Shown piece after piece: positions 17,667 through 25,954 of a stretch of DNA of 38,528 bases. The position numbers and the translations under genes are program-made. Within the stretch, counting starts at the first letter, position 1, and every line of letters starts with the position of its first letter. The DNA is from Pseudomonas typographi (GTDB lineage: Bacteria; Pseudomonadota; Gammaproteobacteria; Pseudomonadales; Pseudomonadaceae). The stretch lies in the NCBI RefSeq assembly GCF_014694385.1, contig NZ_JAAOCA010000043.1, forward strand, positions 1-38,528, read 5' to 3'. The notes beneath the pieces were generated by a model. That model worked only from the letters and a program-made list of their open reading frames with translations. It was not told the origin of the DNA and made no database searches.

Positions 17667-18458
17667 TTAGATTGCGGTGGCAGCGCGGCTTTTGCGGCGC
17701 TGGCGGCGAACCAGCTCGCTGGCCAGCTCCAGGTAGGCCTGGGCGCCGCGCGATTGCTTGTCGTAAGCCAGCGCTGGCATGCCGAAGCTCGGCGCTTCGG
17801 CCAAGCGGACGTTACGCGGGATCACTGTGTCGTACAGTTGCTCGCCGAAATGTTCCTTCAGTTGCGCGGACACATCGTTGATCAGGCTCAGGCGAGGGTC
17901 GTACATCGTGCGCAGCAGGCCTTCGATCTTAAGCTCAGGGTTCAGCAGCGAGCCGATTCGCTTGATGTTATCCACAAGGTCGCTCAGGCCCTCGAGCGCG
18001 AAGTATTCGCACTGCATGGGAATGATCACGCCGTCAGCCGCCACCAATGCGTTAAGCGTCAACATCGACAGCGAAGGCGGGCAATCGATGAGGATAAAAT
18101 CATAATTCTCGCGCACAGGCGCCAGTGCGGTACGCAAGCGGCTCTCTTTCATGTGCATTTCGAGCAGCACCACTTCGGCGGCGGTGAGATCCCGGTTTGC
18201 GGGCAACAATTGGTAACCGCCGTGTTCCGAGTAGTGGATGGCCTGGGCCAGGTCGCATTCGCCGATCAACAGGTCGTAGACCGAGTTTTCCAACCCGTGC
18301 TTATCCACACCGCTGCCCATGGTCGCATTGCCTTGCGGATCGAGGTCGATCAGCAGTACGCGCCGCTTGGTCGCCACCAGCGAAGCCGCCAGGTTGATGC
18401 AGGTGGTGGTTTTCCCCACGCCGCCTTTTTGGTTCGCGATTGCGAATACCTTAGCCAT
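17667..18458 (-). CDS. parA: Chromosome partitioning ATPase ParA (Soj)
   Basis: ParA is a nucleoid-binding ATPase that moves ParB-parS complexes. The start was placed at the ATG at 18458 (MAKVFAIANQ), giving 263 residues. The longer frame adds six residues that lie inside rsmG. The deviant Walker A KGGVGKTT (11-18), LIDLDPQGNAT and LIDCPPSLS are all visible. The start overlaps the rsmG stop by 8 bases, so translation is probably coupled. Confidence 0.97.
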   Translation of the reverse strand: MAKVFAIANQKGGVGKTTTCINLAASLVATKRRVLLIDLDPQGNATMGSGVDKHGLENSVYDLLIGECDLAQAIHYSEHGGYQLLPANRDLTAAEVVLLEMHMKESRLRTALAPVRENYDFILIDCPPSLSMLTLNALVAADGVIIPMQCEYFALEGLSDLVDNIKRIGSLLNPELKIEGLLRTMYDPRLSLINDVSAQLKEHFGEQLYDTVIPRNVRLAEAPSFGMPALAYDKQSRGAQAYLELASELVRRQRRKSRAATAI

Positions 18459-19125
18459 TGTTGCCTGTGTTCCCAATCATTGCCGTGCGGCGCAGTATCA
18501 ATAGATGGCGCTGCCCTTGGCAACCGGGTACTGCCAAGGCTTGCGCTTCATCCAAGATGAAGTCAGGCGGCAATGCTACCAGTTCATCGGCCGGGTGCAG
18601 GCCTTTCATTGCGAGCCAGCGCGTTTGCCGGTCGCCCAGGTGGCGCGTCAACTGGGCAAAATCGGCCAGGCTACTGAAGGCCCGGGAGATGATACCGCCA
18701 TAGGGTTCAGGCGGCACATGCTGCTCAACCCGGCTATGCACAACATGCAGGTTGGCCAACCCCAGCTCGAGCTTCACCTGGGTTTGGAAGCGAGTTTTCT
18801 TGCCATTGCTGTCGAGCGTGGTAATGGCCCTGTGCGGGAACATGATCGCCATCGGGATGCCCGGCATGCCGCCGCCACTGCCCACATCCAGCCAGTGCTC
18901 GGCATCGCCCAACCACGGCAGCACACTGAGGCTGTCGAGCAAATGCCGCGAAACCATTTCGTCCGGGTCGCGCACCGCCGTGAGGTTGTACGCCTTGTTC
19001 CATTTGATCAACAGGCCTAAATAGCCCAGTAGTTGTTCGATCTGTTTGCCCTGCAGGTCGATGCCCAGCGCATGGGCACCTGTGGACAACTCTTCGGCAT
19101 GTCGCTCGGCGGCCCACGTACTCAA
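18451..19125 (-). CDS. rsmG: 16S rRNA (guanine527-N7)-methyltransferase
   Basis: RsmG methylates G527 of 16S rRNA, using S-adenosylmethionine. It has 224 residues, slightly longer than the usual 214-216 because of a short extra tail. The SAM-binding motif LDVGSGGGMPGIP is visible, and YNLTAVRDPDEMVSRHLLDSL is typical of the family. It starts with TTG at 19125, overlapping the mnmG stop (TTGA), and ends inside the parA start, so mnmG-rsmG-parA are translationally linked. Confidence 0.96.
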   Translation of the reverse strand: MSTWAAERHAEELSTGAHALGIDLQGKQIEQLLGYLGLLIKWNKAYNLTAVRDPDEMVSRHLLDSLSVLPWLGDAEHWLDVGSGGGMPGIPMAIMFPHRAITTLDSNGKKTRFQTQVKLELGLANLHVVHSRVEQHVPPEPYGGIISRAFSSLADFAQLTRHLGDRQTRWLAMKGLHPADELVALPPDFILDEAQALAVPGCQGQRHLLILRRTAMIGNTGNNG

Positions 19126-21017
19126 GCGCTTTGCTCCAGCCCGCGGCCCGCGCCGTGTTTTTTCAAGTGGATCATCAAAAGGCTGACCGCTGCCGGCGTT
19201 ACGCCAGGAATGCGCGACGCTTGGCCGAGGGTTTCCGGCCGAGCATTGGCCAGCTTGCCTTGAATTTCCTTGGATAACCCGGAAATGCCGAGGTAGTCGA
19301 TGTCGGCAGGCAGGCGGATATTCTCGCTGGCACGTAGCCGCTCGATTTCGTCCTGTTGGCGATCGATGTAGCCGGCGTACTTGGTGCGGATCTCTATTTG
19401 CTCGGTGACCTGTGGATCGATTGCCTGCCGGCCGGTGATATCCACAAGGCTGGCATAATCGATTTCGGGGCGGCTGAGCAGGTTGAGCAAGTTGTATTCG
19501 TGGGCCAGTGGGGTGCCAAATTTTTCGGCGATCGCATCCCCTATGGTCGTATTAGGGCGCACCCACGTGCCTCGCAACCGTTGCTCCTCGCGCTCGATAC
19601 CTTCGCGTTTAGCCTCGAATGCCGCCCAACGTTCATCATCGACCAGGCCCAGCACGCGGCCTTTTTCCGTGAGGCGCAAATCTGCGTTGTCTTCACGCAG
19701 GATCAACCGGTATTCGGCGCGGGAGGTGAACATCCGGTAGGGCTCTTGGGTACCCAGGGTGATCAAGTCATCGATCATCACTCCCATGTACGCCTCGTCG
19801 CGGCGGGGGCACCAACTGTCGAGCCCTTTAGCACGCAGCGCGGCATTGGCACCGGCGAGCAGGCCCTGTGCGGCGGCCTCTTCGTAGCCGGTGGTGCCGT
19901 TGATCTGCCCGGCAAAGAACAACCCATCAATGGTTTTGGTTTCGAGGCTGTATTTCAGGTCACGAGGGTCGAAGTAATCATACTCGATGGCATAGCCAGG
20001 GCGCATGATGTGGGCGTTCTCCATGCCGCGGATCGAGCGCACCACTTGCAGTTGCACGTCGAACGGCAATGATGTGGATATCCCGTTCGGGTAAAGCTCA
20101 TGGGTTGTAAGCCCTTCTGGCTCGATAAACACCTGGTGGCTTTGCTTGTCGGCGAACCGATGGATTTTGTCTTCGATGGACGGACAATAACGCGGGCCTA
20201 CTCCCTCGATCACACCGGAATACATCGGTGAACGATCCAGGTTGGCCGCGATGATTTCGTGGGTGCGTGCGTTGGTATGGGTAATCCAGCAACTCACCTG
20301 CCGCGGGTGCATGGCCGGGCGCCCCATGAACGACATCACGGGCGTTGGTGTATCGCCGGGCTGCTCGGCCATCACCGAGAAATCCACCGTTTTGCCATCG
20401 ATGCGCGGTGGCGTGCCTGTTTTGAGGCGGCCTACGCGCAATGCTTGTTCGCGAAGCCGCTGGGCAAGGGCAATGGCGGGTGGGTCACCCGCGCGGCCGC
20501 CGGAATAATTTTGCAGCCCTATGTGGATAAGCCCCCCCAGGAAGGTGCCGGTGGTCAACACCACGGCATCGGCCATAAAGCGCAAGCCCATTTGGGTCAC
20601 CACGCCCCGGGCTTGACCTTGCTCGACGACCAAGTCATCACAGGCCTGTTGAAATATCCACAGATTGGGCTGGTTTTCCAGGGCTTCGCGCACCGCTGCT
20701 TTGTACAACACGCGATCAGCCTGCGCACGAGTGGCACGCACTGCTGGGCCTTTACGGTTATTCAGCACACGGAACTGGATGCCGCCCTTATCGGTAGCCA
20801 AGGCCATTGCGCCGCCCAAGGCGTCGATTTCCTTGACCAGATGGCTTTTACCAATGCCGCCGATAGCGGGGTTGCAGCTCATTTGCCCCAGCGTTTCCAC
20901 GTTGTGGGTAAGCAGCAGGGTTTTCACGCCCATGCGTGCGGACGCCAGTGCGGCCTCGGTACCGGCGTGGCCGCCACCGATGACGATCACTTGAAAACGG
21001 GAAGGGAAATCCACCAC
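19122..21017 (-). CDS. mnmG: tRNA uridine-5-carboxymethylaminomethyl modification enzyme MnmG (GidA)
   Basis: MnmG, with MnmE, installs cmnm5 groups at wobble uridine 34 of tRNAs using FAD and glycine. It has 631 residues, the usual length. The FAD Rossmann motif GGGHAGTEAA lies at the N-terminus and MSCNPAIGGIGKSHLVKEIDALGG follows. It starts with GTG (21017), with a second GTG next in frame. A promoter about 45 bases upstream overlaps a DnaA-box-like sequence. Confidence 0.98.
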   Translation of the reverse strand: MVDFPSRFQVIVIGGGHAGTEAALASARMGVKTLLLTHNVETLGQMSCNPAIGGIGKSHLVKEIDALGGAMALATDKGGIQFRVLNNRKGPAVRATRAQADRVLYKAAVREALENQPNLWIFQQACDDLVVEQGQARGVVTQMGLRFMADAVVLTTGTFLGGLIHIGLQNYSGGRAGDPPAIALAQRLREQALRVGRLKTGTPPRIDGKTVDFSVMAEQPGDTPTPVMSFMGRPAMHPRQVSCWITHTNARTHEIIAANLDRSPMYSGVIEGVGPRYCPSIEDKIHRFADKQSHQVFIEPEGLTTHELYPNGISTSLPFDVQLQVVRSIRGMENAHIMRPGYAIEYDYFDPRDLKYSLETKTIDGLFFAGQINGTTGYEEAAAQGLLAGANAALRAKGLDSWCPRRDEAYMGVMIDDLITLGTQEPYRMFTSRAEYRLILREDNADLRLTEKGRVLGLVDDERWAAFEAKREGIEREEQRLRGTWVRPNTTIGDAIAEKFGTPLAHEYNLLNLLSRPEIDYASLVDITGRQAIDPQVTEQIEIRTKYAGYIDRQQDEIERLRASENIRLPADIDYLGISGLSKEIQGKLANARPETLGQASRIPGVTPAAVSLLMIHLKKHGAGRGLEQSA

Positions 21018-21060
21018 GCACCTCGTGCCTGTTGTCGCTGGGTAATTGGGACAGCTGCGC

Positions 21061-21089
21061 AGTATAGGGAAAGCGCGCTGTGGATTGAA
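21061..21089 (-). promoter_or_regulatory. Candidate mnmG promoter overlapping a DnaA-box-like site
   Basis: On the minus strand TATACT (21061-21066) lies 17 bases after TTCAAT (21084-21089), about 44 bases before the mnmG GTG. The -35 is weak. A DnaA-box-like TGTGGATTG (21079-21087) overlaps the -35 region, so DnaA could influence mnmG transcription. Confidence 0.48.
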
Positions 21090-21435
21090 GCTTTTTGACC
21101 AAAAATTAACCAGCTGTGTACAAGTGGTCGCTTAACAGAGACAAAAAGAAAAAAAGGATTAAAAGCTTTGTTTTTATGTTTATATATGAGTAACAGGTTT
21201 TCTGTGGATAAACCATACAATATGTTGAATTTAATGATATTTTTTTGAGGTAAGCCCTGTTTCTATGTAGCCCTGGGCCTATGGGATAACCGCGTATCAC
21301 CTGTGTATAAATATGGGTTTACCCACAGGCAGGGTTTTCAACCGGGTTATCCCTGGGGTTATCAATAAGGCTTAGGGGCTGTTATCCACAGGGCTCCTGA
21401 TGTGCCTCATCGGGCGCCCCGGCGTTCAGCGGACG

Positions 21436-21459
21436 AAAAAAAGCCGGCTTATCGCCGGC
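21436..21459 (-). terminator. Rho-independent terminator after mnmE
   Basis: On the minus strand GCCGGC, a 5-base loop and GCCGGC (21443-21459) are followed by seven T (21436-21442). It begins 17 bases past the mnmE stop and separates mnmE from the origin-like region. Confidence 0.9.
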
Positions 21460-21475
21460 ATAAGGATTCTGGCGG

Positions 21476-22840
21476 TTATTTGCCGATGCAAAAACTGGTG
21501 AAGATACGCCCCAGTAAATCGTCCGAGGTAAAGGCGCCGGTTATTTCGCCCAAGGCTTGCTGGGCCACCCTGAGGTCTTCAGCCAGTAGCTCTCCCGCGC
21601 CCGCCAAGGCCAACTGGCGGTGGCCGTGATCGAGGCTGGCCTGGGCCCGCCGCAAGGCATCCAAATGGCGCCTGCGCGCGCTGAAGCCCCCTTCCGCGGT
21701 CTGCTGGTAGCCCATCACGGCTTTCAGATGCTGGCGCAGTAGCTCCAGACCCTGGCCAGGGTGGGTAGCACTGAGGCTCAATGTGGCATGGCCGTCACTG
21801 TGCTCCACCAACTGTACAGGCTCGCCAGACAGGTCGGCTTTGTTGCGCACCAGCGTCACTTTCGAAAGCGCAGGGGGGTTGTCCAGGAACTGAGGCCACA
21901 ACGCAAAAGGGTTGGCGGCCTCCGGGGCGGTCGAATCCACCACCAGCAATACCCTGTCGGCTTCATTGATCGCCTTGACCGCGCGCTGTACGCCGATTTG
22001 TTCGACTTGGTCTTCGGTGCTGCGCAGCCCGGCAGTGTCGATAACGTGCAGCGGCATGCCATCGATGTGGATATGTTCACGCAAAATGTCACGGGTGGTG
22101 CCGGCGACGTCCGTCACGATGGCCGCTTCCTTACCGGCGAGCAGGTTGAGCAGGCTCGATTTGCCGGCATTCGGCCGCCCAGCGATCACCACGGCCATGC
22201 CTTCGCGCAGTAACGCCCCTTGGTTGGCCTGGGTCAATACGCCGGCCAGTTGTGCCTTTACCGCCTCGAGTTGGCGCAGCACGTGGCCGTCGGCCAGAAA
22301 ATCGATTTCCTCTTCAGGGAAATCGATGGCGGCCTCGACATAGATTCGCAGCCCAATCAATTGCTCGACCAACTCATGCACCCGCTTGGAGAACTCCCCT
22401 TGCAGTGAGCGCAGGGCATTGCGGGCGGCTTGCTCAGAGCTGGCCTCGATCAGGTCGGCGATGGCTTCTGCCTGGGCCAAGTCAAGCTTATCGTTGAGGA
22501 AAGCCCTTTCGCTGAATTCCCCGGGGTTTGCGAGCCGGCAGCCGCCGGCAATGCAAGCGGCCAGCAGCATGTCCATGACCACAGGGCCGCCGTGGCCCTG
22601 AAGTTCGAGCACGTCTTCGCCGGTAAAGGAATGCGGGTTGGGGAAAAACAGCGCCAGCCCTTGATCGATCACTCGCCCGGTGCCGTCGCTTAGGGTGCCG
22701 TAATGGGCGTGGCGTGGGCTGAGCCGTTTGCCGGTCAGTGCCTGGCCAAGGCTCGCCGCCAAAGGCCCGGAGACCCGGACGATACCCACACCCGCCCGGC
22801 CCTGTGCGGTGGCGATGGCAGCGATAGTGTCCTTTTTCAT
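21476..22840 (-). CDS. mnmE: tRNA modification GTPase MnmE
   Basis: MnmE is the GTPase partner of MnmG in wobble-uridine modification. The start was set at the ATG at 22840 (MKKDTIAAIATAQGRAG), giving 454 residues; a longer frame from 22879 adds 13 unconserved residues. It has an N-terminal tetrahydrofolate-binding domain, a helical domain and an embedded G domain with GRPNAGKS. The family C-terminal motif Cys-Ile-Gly-Lys is present. The ribosome site is weak. It is bounded by terminators on both sides. Confidence 0.97.
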   Translation of the reverse strand: MKKDTIAAIATAQGRAGVGIVRVSGPLAASLGQALTGKRLSPRHAHYGTLSDGTGRVIDQGLALFFPNPHSFTGEDVLELQGHGGPVVMDMLLAACIAGGCRLANPGEFSERAFLNDKLDLAQAEAIADLIEASSEQAARNALRSLQGEFSKRVHELVEQLIGLRIYVEAAIDFPEEEIDFLADGHVLRQLEAVKAQLAGVLTQANQGALLREGMAVVIAGRPNAGKSSLLNLLAGKEAAIVTDVAGTTRDILREHIHIDGMPLHVIDTAGLRSTEDQVEQIGVQRAVKAINEADRVLLVVDSTAPEAANPFALWPQFLDNPPALSKVTLVRNKADLSGEPVQLVEHSDGHATLSLSATHPGQGLELLRQHLKAVMGYQQTAEGGFSARRRHLDALRRAQASLDHGHRQLALAGAGELLAEDLRVAQQALGEITGAFTSDDLLGRIFTSFCIGK

Positions 22841-22878
22841 TGGGAAGGCTCTTTTGTATCGGCAGTTTACGGATAACA

Positions 22879-22901
22879 AAAACGCCCCTTAGGGGCGTTT
22901 T
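22879..22901 (-). terminator. Rho-independent terminator after yidC
   Basis: AAAACGCCCC (22879-22888), a TTA loop and GGGGCGTTTT (22892-22901) form a perfect 10-bp stem including the A/T tracts. It lies 27 bases past the yidC stop and 38 bases before the mnmE start. It could also work on the plus strand. Confidence 0.88.
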
Positions 22902-22927
22902 CGCATTGCTGGTGTGACACCACAAAG

Positions 22928-24601
22928 TCAGGCTTCGGCCTTTTTACTCGCCGCTTCGATTCTGCGGGTGATGACCCACTGCTGCAGGATCGACAACGTG
23001 TTGTTGGTGATCCAGTAAAGCACAAGGCCTGCCGGGAACATCAGGAAGAACACGGTGAACACGATCGGCATCAGTTTCATCACCTTGGCCTGCATCGGGT
23101 CTGGCGGCGCAGGGTTCAAGCGCTGCTGGATGAACATGGTCGCGCCCATGATGATCGGCAAAATAAAGAACGGATCTTTTACCGACAGGTCAGTGATCCA
23201 GAACATCCACGGCACTTGGCGCATTTCGACGCTTTCGAGCAGCACCCAGTAGAGGGCGAGGAACACCGGCATCTGCACGACGATCGGCAAGCAGCCACCC
23301 AGCGGGTTGATGCGTTCTTTCTTGTACAGCTCCATCATCGCCTGGGACATTTTCTGGCGGTCGCTGCCAAACTGTTCCTTCAGCGCGGCCAAGCGCGGCG
23401 CTACCGCGCGCATCCGCGCCATCGATCGATAGCTTGCCGCCGACAGTGGGAAGAACAGCAGCTTGATCAGCACGGTCAGGCAGATGATCGACCAGCCCCA
23501 GTTGCCCAGCAGGCTGTGGATATGTTTGAGCAGCCAGAAGATCGGCTGGGCTATGAACCACAGAAAGCCGTAATCGACGGTCAGCTCCAAGCCTGGGGAT
23601 AACGCCTTGAGCTTGTCCTGGATTTTGGGCCCGGCATACAGCGTGACCTGGGCCTGTGCCTTGCCGCCAGGGGCCGCAGTCAGGGTAGGGCCGGTGAACC
23701 CTACGATGTAATTGCCCTGGCTGTCTTTGCGCGTAGCAACGTTGTTGCTGTCTTGCGGGCTGGGTATCCATGCCGTCACGAAGTAATGCTGCAACCAAGC
23801 GACCCAGCCGCCTTGTACGGTTTCCTTGAAGCTGCCCTTGTCGATGTCCTTCATCGCCACCTTTTTGTAAGGCTCCGAAGGTGTCCACAGGGCCGCGCCC
23901 AGGTAGGTGGCGGTGCTAGTGGCGGTGCTGGCCGAAGGGTCGGAGCTCGCGTCCCGCTTAAGCTGTGCAAAAACGTTGCCGTTCCATGGTTGTGCGCTTT
24001 GGTTGTCCACAAGGTAGGACACCACCACATCGTACTCGCCGCGGTTAAGAGTAAAACGCTTGATGTAGTTCACATCGCCAGCGCTGTACTTCAGGTCGAC
24101 AACCAGTTGCTCCTGGCCATCGGCCAACCGGTAGCTTTTTTGCTCGCTGCTGTACAGCGGCCGGCCAGAGGCTTGGCCATCCGGGCCGTTGGCGCCTACC
24201 AGGCCGCTCTGGCCGATGTACACACGTTCACCACCGTTGTCGAACAACTGGAAGGGCACGTCTGGGCGGTCCTGCTGGCGGGGGTACTCCGGCAGGGTCA
24301 GCTGTACGACATCACCGCCCTTGGGGTCAATGGCCAGGTCCAGAACATCGGTGCGGATGTGGATAAGTTCGCCGCTGCTGGCCACTGACGCTGAAGGCGG
24401 CGCCGGTTGTGCCGTATTGGGCAGGTCAGAAACCGAGGCGTTGTCCGAAGGTGCCTGGGGCACATCGGAAGGCACTGGTGCCTGGTTGGCCGTAGGGTTG
24501 TTCGGCAGCGGTGCCTGGCCATAGTCCTGGTTCCACTTCAGGACCATGGTATAGGCCACGACTGCCAGGGCGACCATCAGGATCGTGCGTTTAATATCCA
24601 T
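22928..24601 (-). CDS. yidC: Membrane protein insertase YidC
   Basis: YidC inserts and folds inner-membrane proteins, with or without SecYEG; subunit c of the ATP synthase encoded nearby is a classic client. The start was set at MDIKRTILMVALAVVAYT (24601), giving 557 residues. The longer frame runs back into yidD. It has an N-terminal membrane segment, a large periplasmic domain (about 50-340) and a C-terminal group of membrane helices (about 350-540). It begins two bases after the yidD stop. Confidence 0.97.
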   Translation of the reverse strand: MDIKRTILMVALAVVAYTMVLKWNQDYGQAPLPNNPTANQAPVPSDVPQAPSDNASVSDLPNTAQPAPPSASVASSGELIHIRTDVLDLAIDPKGGDVVQLTLPEYPRQQDRPDVPFQLFDNGGERVYIGQSGLVGANGPDGQASGRPLYSSEQKSYRLADGQEQLVVDLKYSAGDVNYIKRFTLNRGEYDVVVSYLVDNQSAQPWNGNVFAQLKRDASSDPSASTATSTATYLGAALWTPSEPYKKVAMKDIDKGSFKETVQGGWVAWLQHYFVTAWIPSPQDSNNVATRKDSQGNYIVGFTGPTLTAAPGGKAQAQVTLYAGPKIQDKLKALSPGLELTVDYGFLWFIAQPIFWLLKHIHSLLGNWGWSIICLTVLIKLLFFPLSAASYRSMARMRAVAPRLAALKEQFGSDRQKMSQAMMELYKKERINPLGGCLPIVVQMPVFLALYWVLLESVEMRQVPWMFWITDLSVKDPFFILPIIMGATMFIQQRLNPAPPDPMQAKVMKLMPIVFTVFFLMFPAGLVLYWITNNTLSILQQWVITRRIEAASKKAEA

Positions 24602-24603
24602 GA

Positions 24604-24849
24604 TTACTCGGCTATCGAAGAAGTACGAGAAGAAGAAATCGGGGGGACGAGATCGACACCGCCAGGATGCCAGGGGTGGCAGCGGCACAGGCGACGAGCG
24701 GCCAGCCAGCCTCCGCGCCACACGCCATGCCGTTCGATGGCTTCAAGCGCATAGCAGGAACAACTGGGGTAGAAACGGCAATGGTTAGCCATCAGGGGGC
24801 TAATGGCGTAACGGTAAAACTGGATCGGATACAAAACCAGTTTACGCAT
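24604..24849 (-). CDS. yidD: Membrane protein insertion efficiency factor YidD
   Basis: YidD is a small membrane-associated protein that aids insertion by YidC. The start was set at MRKLVLYPIQFYRYAISPL (24849), giving 81 residues. The family core CRFYPSCSCYALEAIERHG and cysteines around LCRCHPWHPGGVD are visible. It overlaps the end of rnpA by 8 bases and stops two bases before yidC, a compact rpmH-rnpA-yidD-yidC operon. Confidence 0.95.
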   Translation of the reverse strand: MRKLVLYPIQFYRYAISPLMANHCRFYPSCSCYALEAIERHGVWRGGWLAARRLCRCHPWHPGGVDLVPPISSSRTSSIAE

Positions 24850-25243
24850 TTTGACTTTGTAGCCCCTTCGGTTCGGTATCGACCGGCGTGGCAGTTCGCA
24901 ATCGCGATAGGCGCTTCCAGAGTTTGCTGAAGTGCTGTTGCAGCTCAGTGTTCTCTGTATCGCCAAGGCCTTTGCGAGCCACGATGACAATGTCCCACCC
25001 CGCCAGCTGATGCTGGTGTTGGCGGAACGATTCTCGAATCACCCGCTTGAGTCGGTTCCGCTCCACGGAAAGCTTCACGCTTTTCTTTCCGATCACAAAG
25101 CCCAGGCGAGGATGGTCGAGTTGGTTGTCGCGCGCAAGGATCAACAGGTTCTTCCCTGGAACCTTGCCGGTCGGGGAGTCAAAGACCGCCTTGAATTGCC
25201 GAGGGAGCAATAAGCGCTTGGCCCGGCTGAAGTCCTGACTCAC
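24842..25243 (-). CDS. rnpA: Ribonuclease P protein component
   Basis: RnpA is the protein cofactor of the RNase P ribozyme that matures tRNA 5' ends. It has 133 residues with the signature region KKSVKLSVERNRLKRVIRESFR (about 53-74). It starts with GTG at 25243 (MSQDFSRAKRLL). It lies 16 bases after rpmH and overlaps yidD. Confidence 0.96.
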   Translation of the reverse strand: MSQDFSRAKRLLLPRQFKAVFDSPTGKVPGKNLLILARDNQLDHPRLGFVIGKKSVKLSVERNRLKRVIRESFRQHQHQLAGWDIVIVARKGLGDTENTELQQHFSKLWKRLSRLRTATPVDTEPKGLQSQNA

Positions 25244-25259
25244 CTACCTATGCCGAGAA

Positions 25260-25394
25260 TCAAACGGCCAGGCGCTTACGGCCTTTGGCGCGGCGGCGCG
25301 ACAGAACGGTACGGCCATTCTTGGTTGCCATGCGAGCACGGAAACCGTGGGTGCGGGCGCGCTTGATGGTGCTGGGTTGGAAAGTGCGTTTCAT
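25260..25394 (-). CDS. rpmH: 50S ribosomal protein L34
   Basis: L34 is a 44-residue, very basic ribosomal protein. The translation starts MKRTFQPSTIKRARTHGFRA and ends in an RRRAKGRKRL-type tail. It is the first gene of the rpmH-rnpA-yidD-yidC operon and is transcribed away from oriC. A strong promoter lies about 60 bases upstream. Confidence 0.98.
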   Translation of the reverse strand: MKRTFQPSTIKRARTHGFRARMATKNGRTVLSRRRAKGRKRLAV

Positions 25395-25954
25395 GGGAGG
25401 TTACCTGGTTCGTCTACCAGGGCCGGGATGGCCCCTGTTTTTAAGAGACCGGCGATTCTAGAGAAACCCTGCCCGCAGGTCAATTTCCGACCAGTTTTTT
25501 CATTCACCCCTGGCTCAGCGGTTTGCGCGACGGATCGGCTTACATAGACAAAATTAAAGACATATAAAAAGCTTTTTGGTTTTTGTTAATACATTTATAG
25601 AGCTATCCTCCTGTGGATAACACGCTGCAGCCCGCTTAGAGTGCTGGATGCGTAAAAATTAAGGGTTGTCCACAAGCCTTGTATTAGGTGTGCCACATGT
25701 GCGTAAAAGCTGTCGATAAAGCTGTTATTTATCCACAGGTGAATTATCCACAGCATTCCCCTCGGGTTGTCCAAAAGGCTTAAGGGCAGTTATGCACAGG
25801 GCTCCTCGAGCGGACTACACGCCTGATTTTGCTGCGTTAAACAGTTTTTTTCGGGGAGGCCCCTTCAGCAGTTGTGGATAAGTTGGCGTAACGCCGGTAC
25901 AATAACGATCGTTTTTTGGGCGCCCTGGGGCGCTTTATTTTTCAGGGGATATCC
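25395..25954. other. oriC: oriC region between rpmH and dnaA
   Basis: This 560-base gap holds no gene. An AT-rich block (about 25541-25605) suits DNA unwinding and is followed by a cluster of DnaA boxes. TGTGGATAA occurs at 25612-25620 and 25873-25881 (minus orientation). TTATCCACA occurs at 25729-25737 and 25744-25752 (plus). TTATGCACA (25790-25798) fits TTATNCACA. TTGTCCACA (25666-25674) and TGTCGATAA (25711-25719) are near matches. Position upstream of dnaA next to rpmH is the established oriC location in Pseudomonas. Gene orientations diverge from here on both sides. Confidence 0.93.
25455..25483 (-). promoter_or_regulatory. Promoter of rpmH operon
   Basis: On the minus strand TTGACC (25478-25483) and TAGAAT (25455-25460) are exactly 17 bases apart, about 60 bases before the rpmH ATG. 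It is a near-consensus sigma70 promoter, as expected for a ribosomal protein gene. Confidence 0.75.

Larger units (their letters stand above)
21018..21475. other. Non-coding origin-like region between mnmG and mnmE with DnaA boxes
   Basis: No gene is supported in these 458 bases. An AT-rich block (about 21124-21200) is followed by DnaA boxes: TGTGGATAA (21203-21211, minus orientation) and TTATCCACA (21382-21390, plus) are perfect. TGTGTATAA (21302-21310) fits TTATNCACA. TTACCCACA (21319-21327) and TTATCCCTG (21347-21355) are near matches. The arrangement parallels that of the rpmH-dnaA region. Non-coding DnaA-box regions beside both dnaA and gidA are known in pseudomonads. Whether this one fires as an origin cannot be read from sequence. 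Confidence 0.75.

Noticed and set aside
24850..24990. N-terminal extension of yidD by 47 residues
   Set aside because: The extension lies wholly within rnpA in another frame, and conserved YidD sequence starts at MRKLVLYP.
25840..25954. Search for a dnaA promoter
   Set aside because: A TACAAT hexamer is present near 25897, but no -35 hexamer at acceptable spacing was found, so no promoter is claimed.
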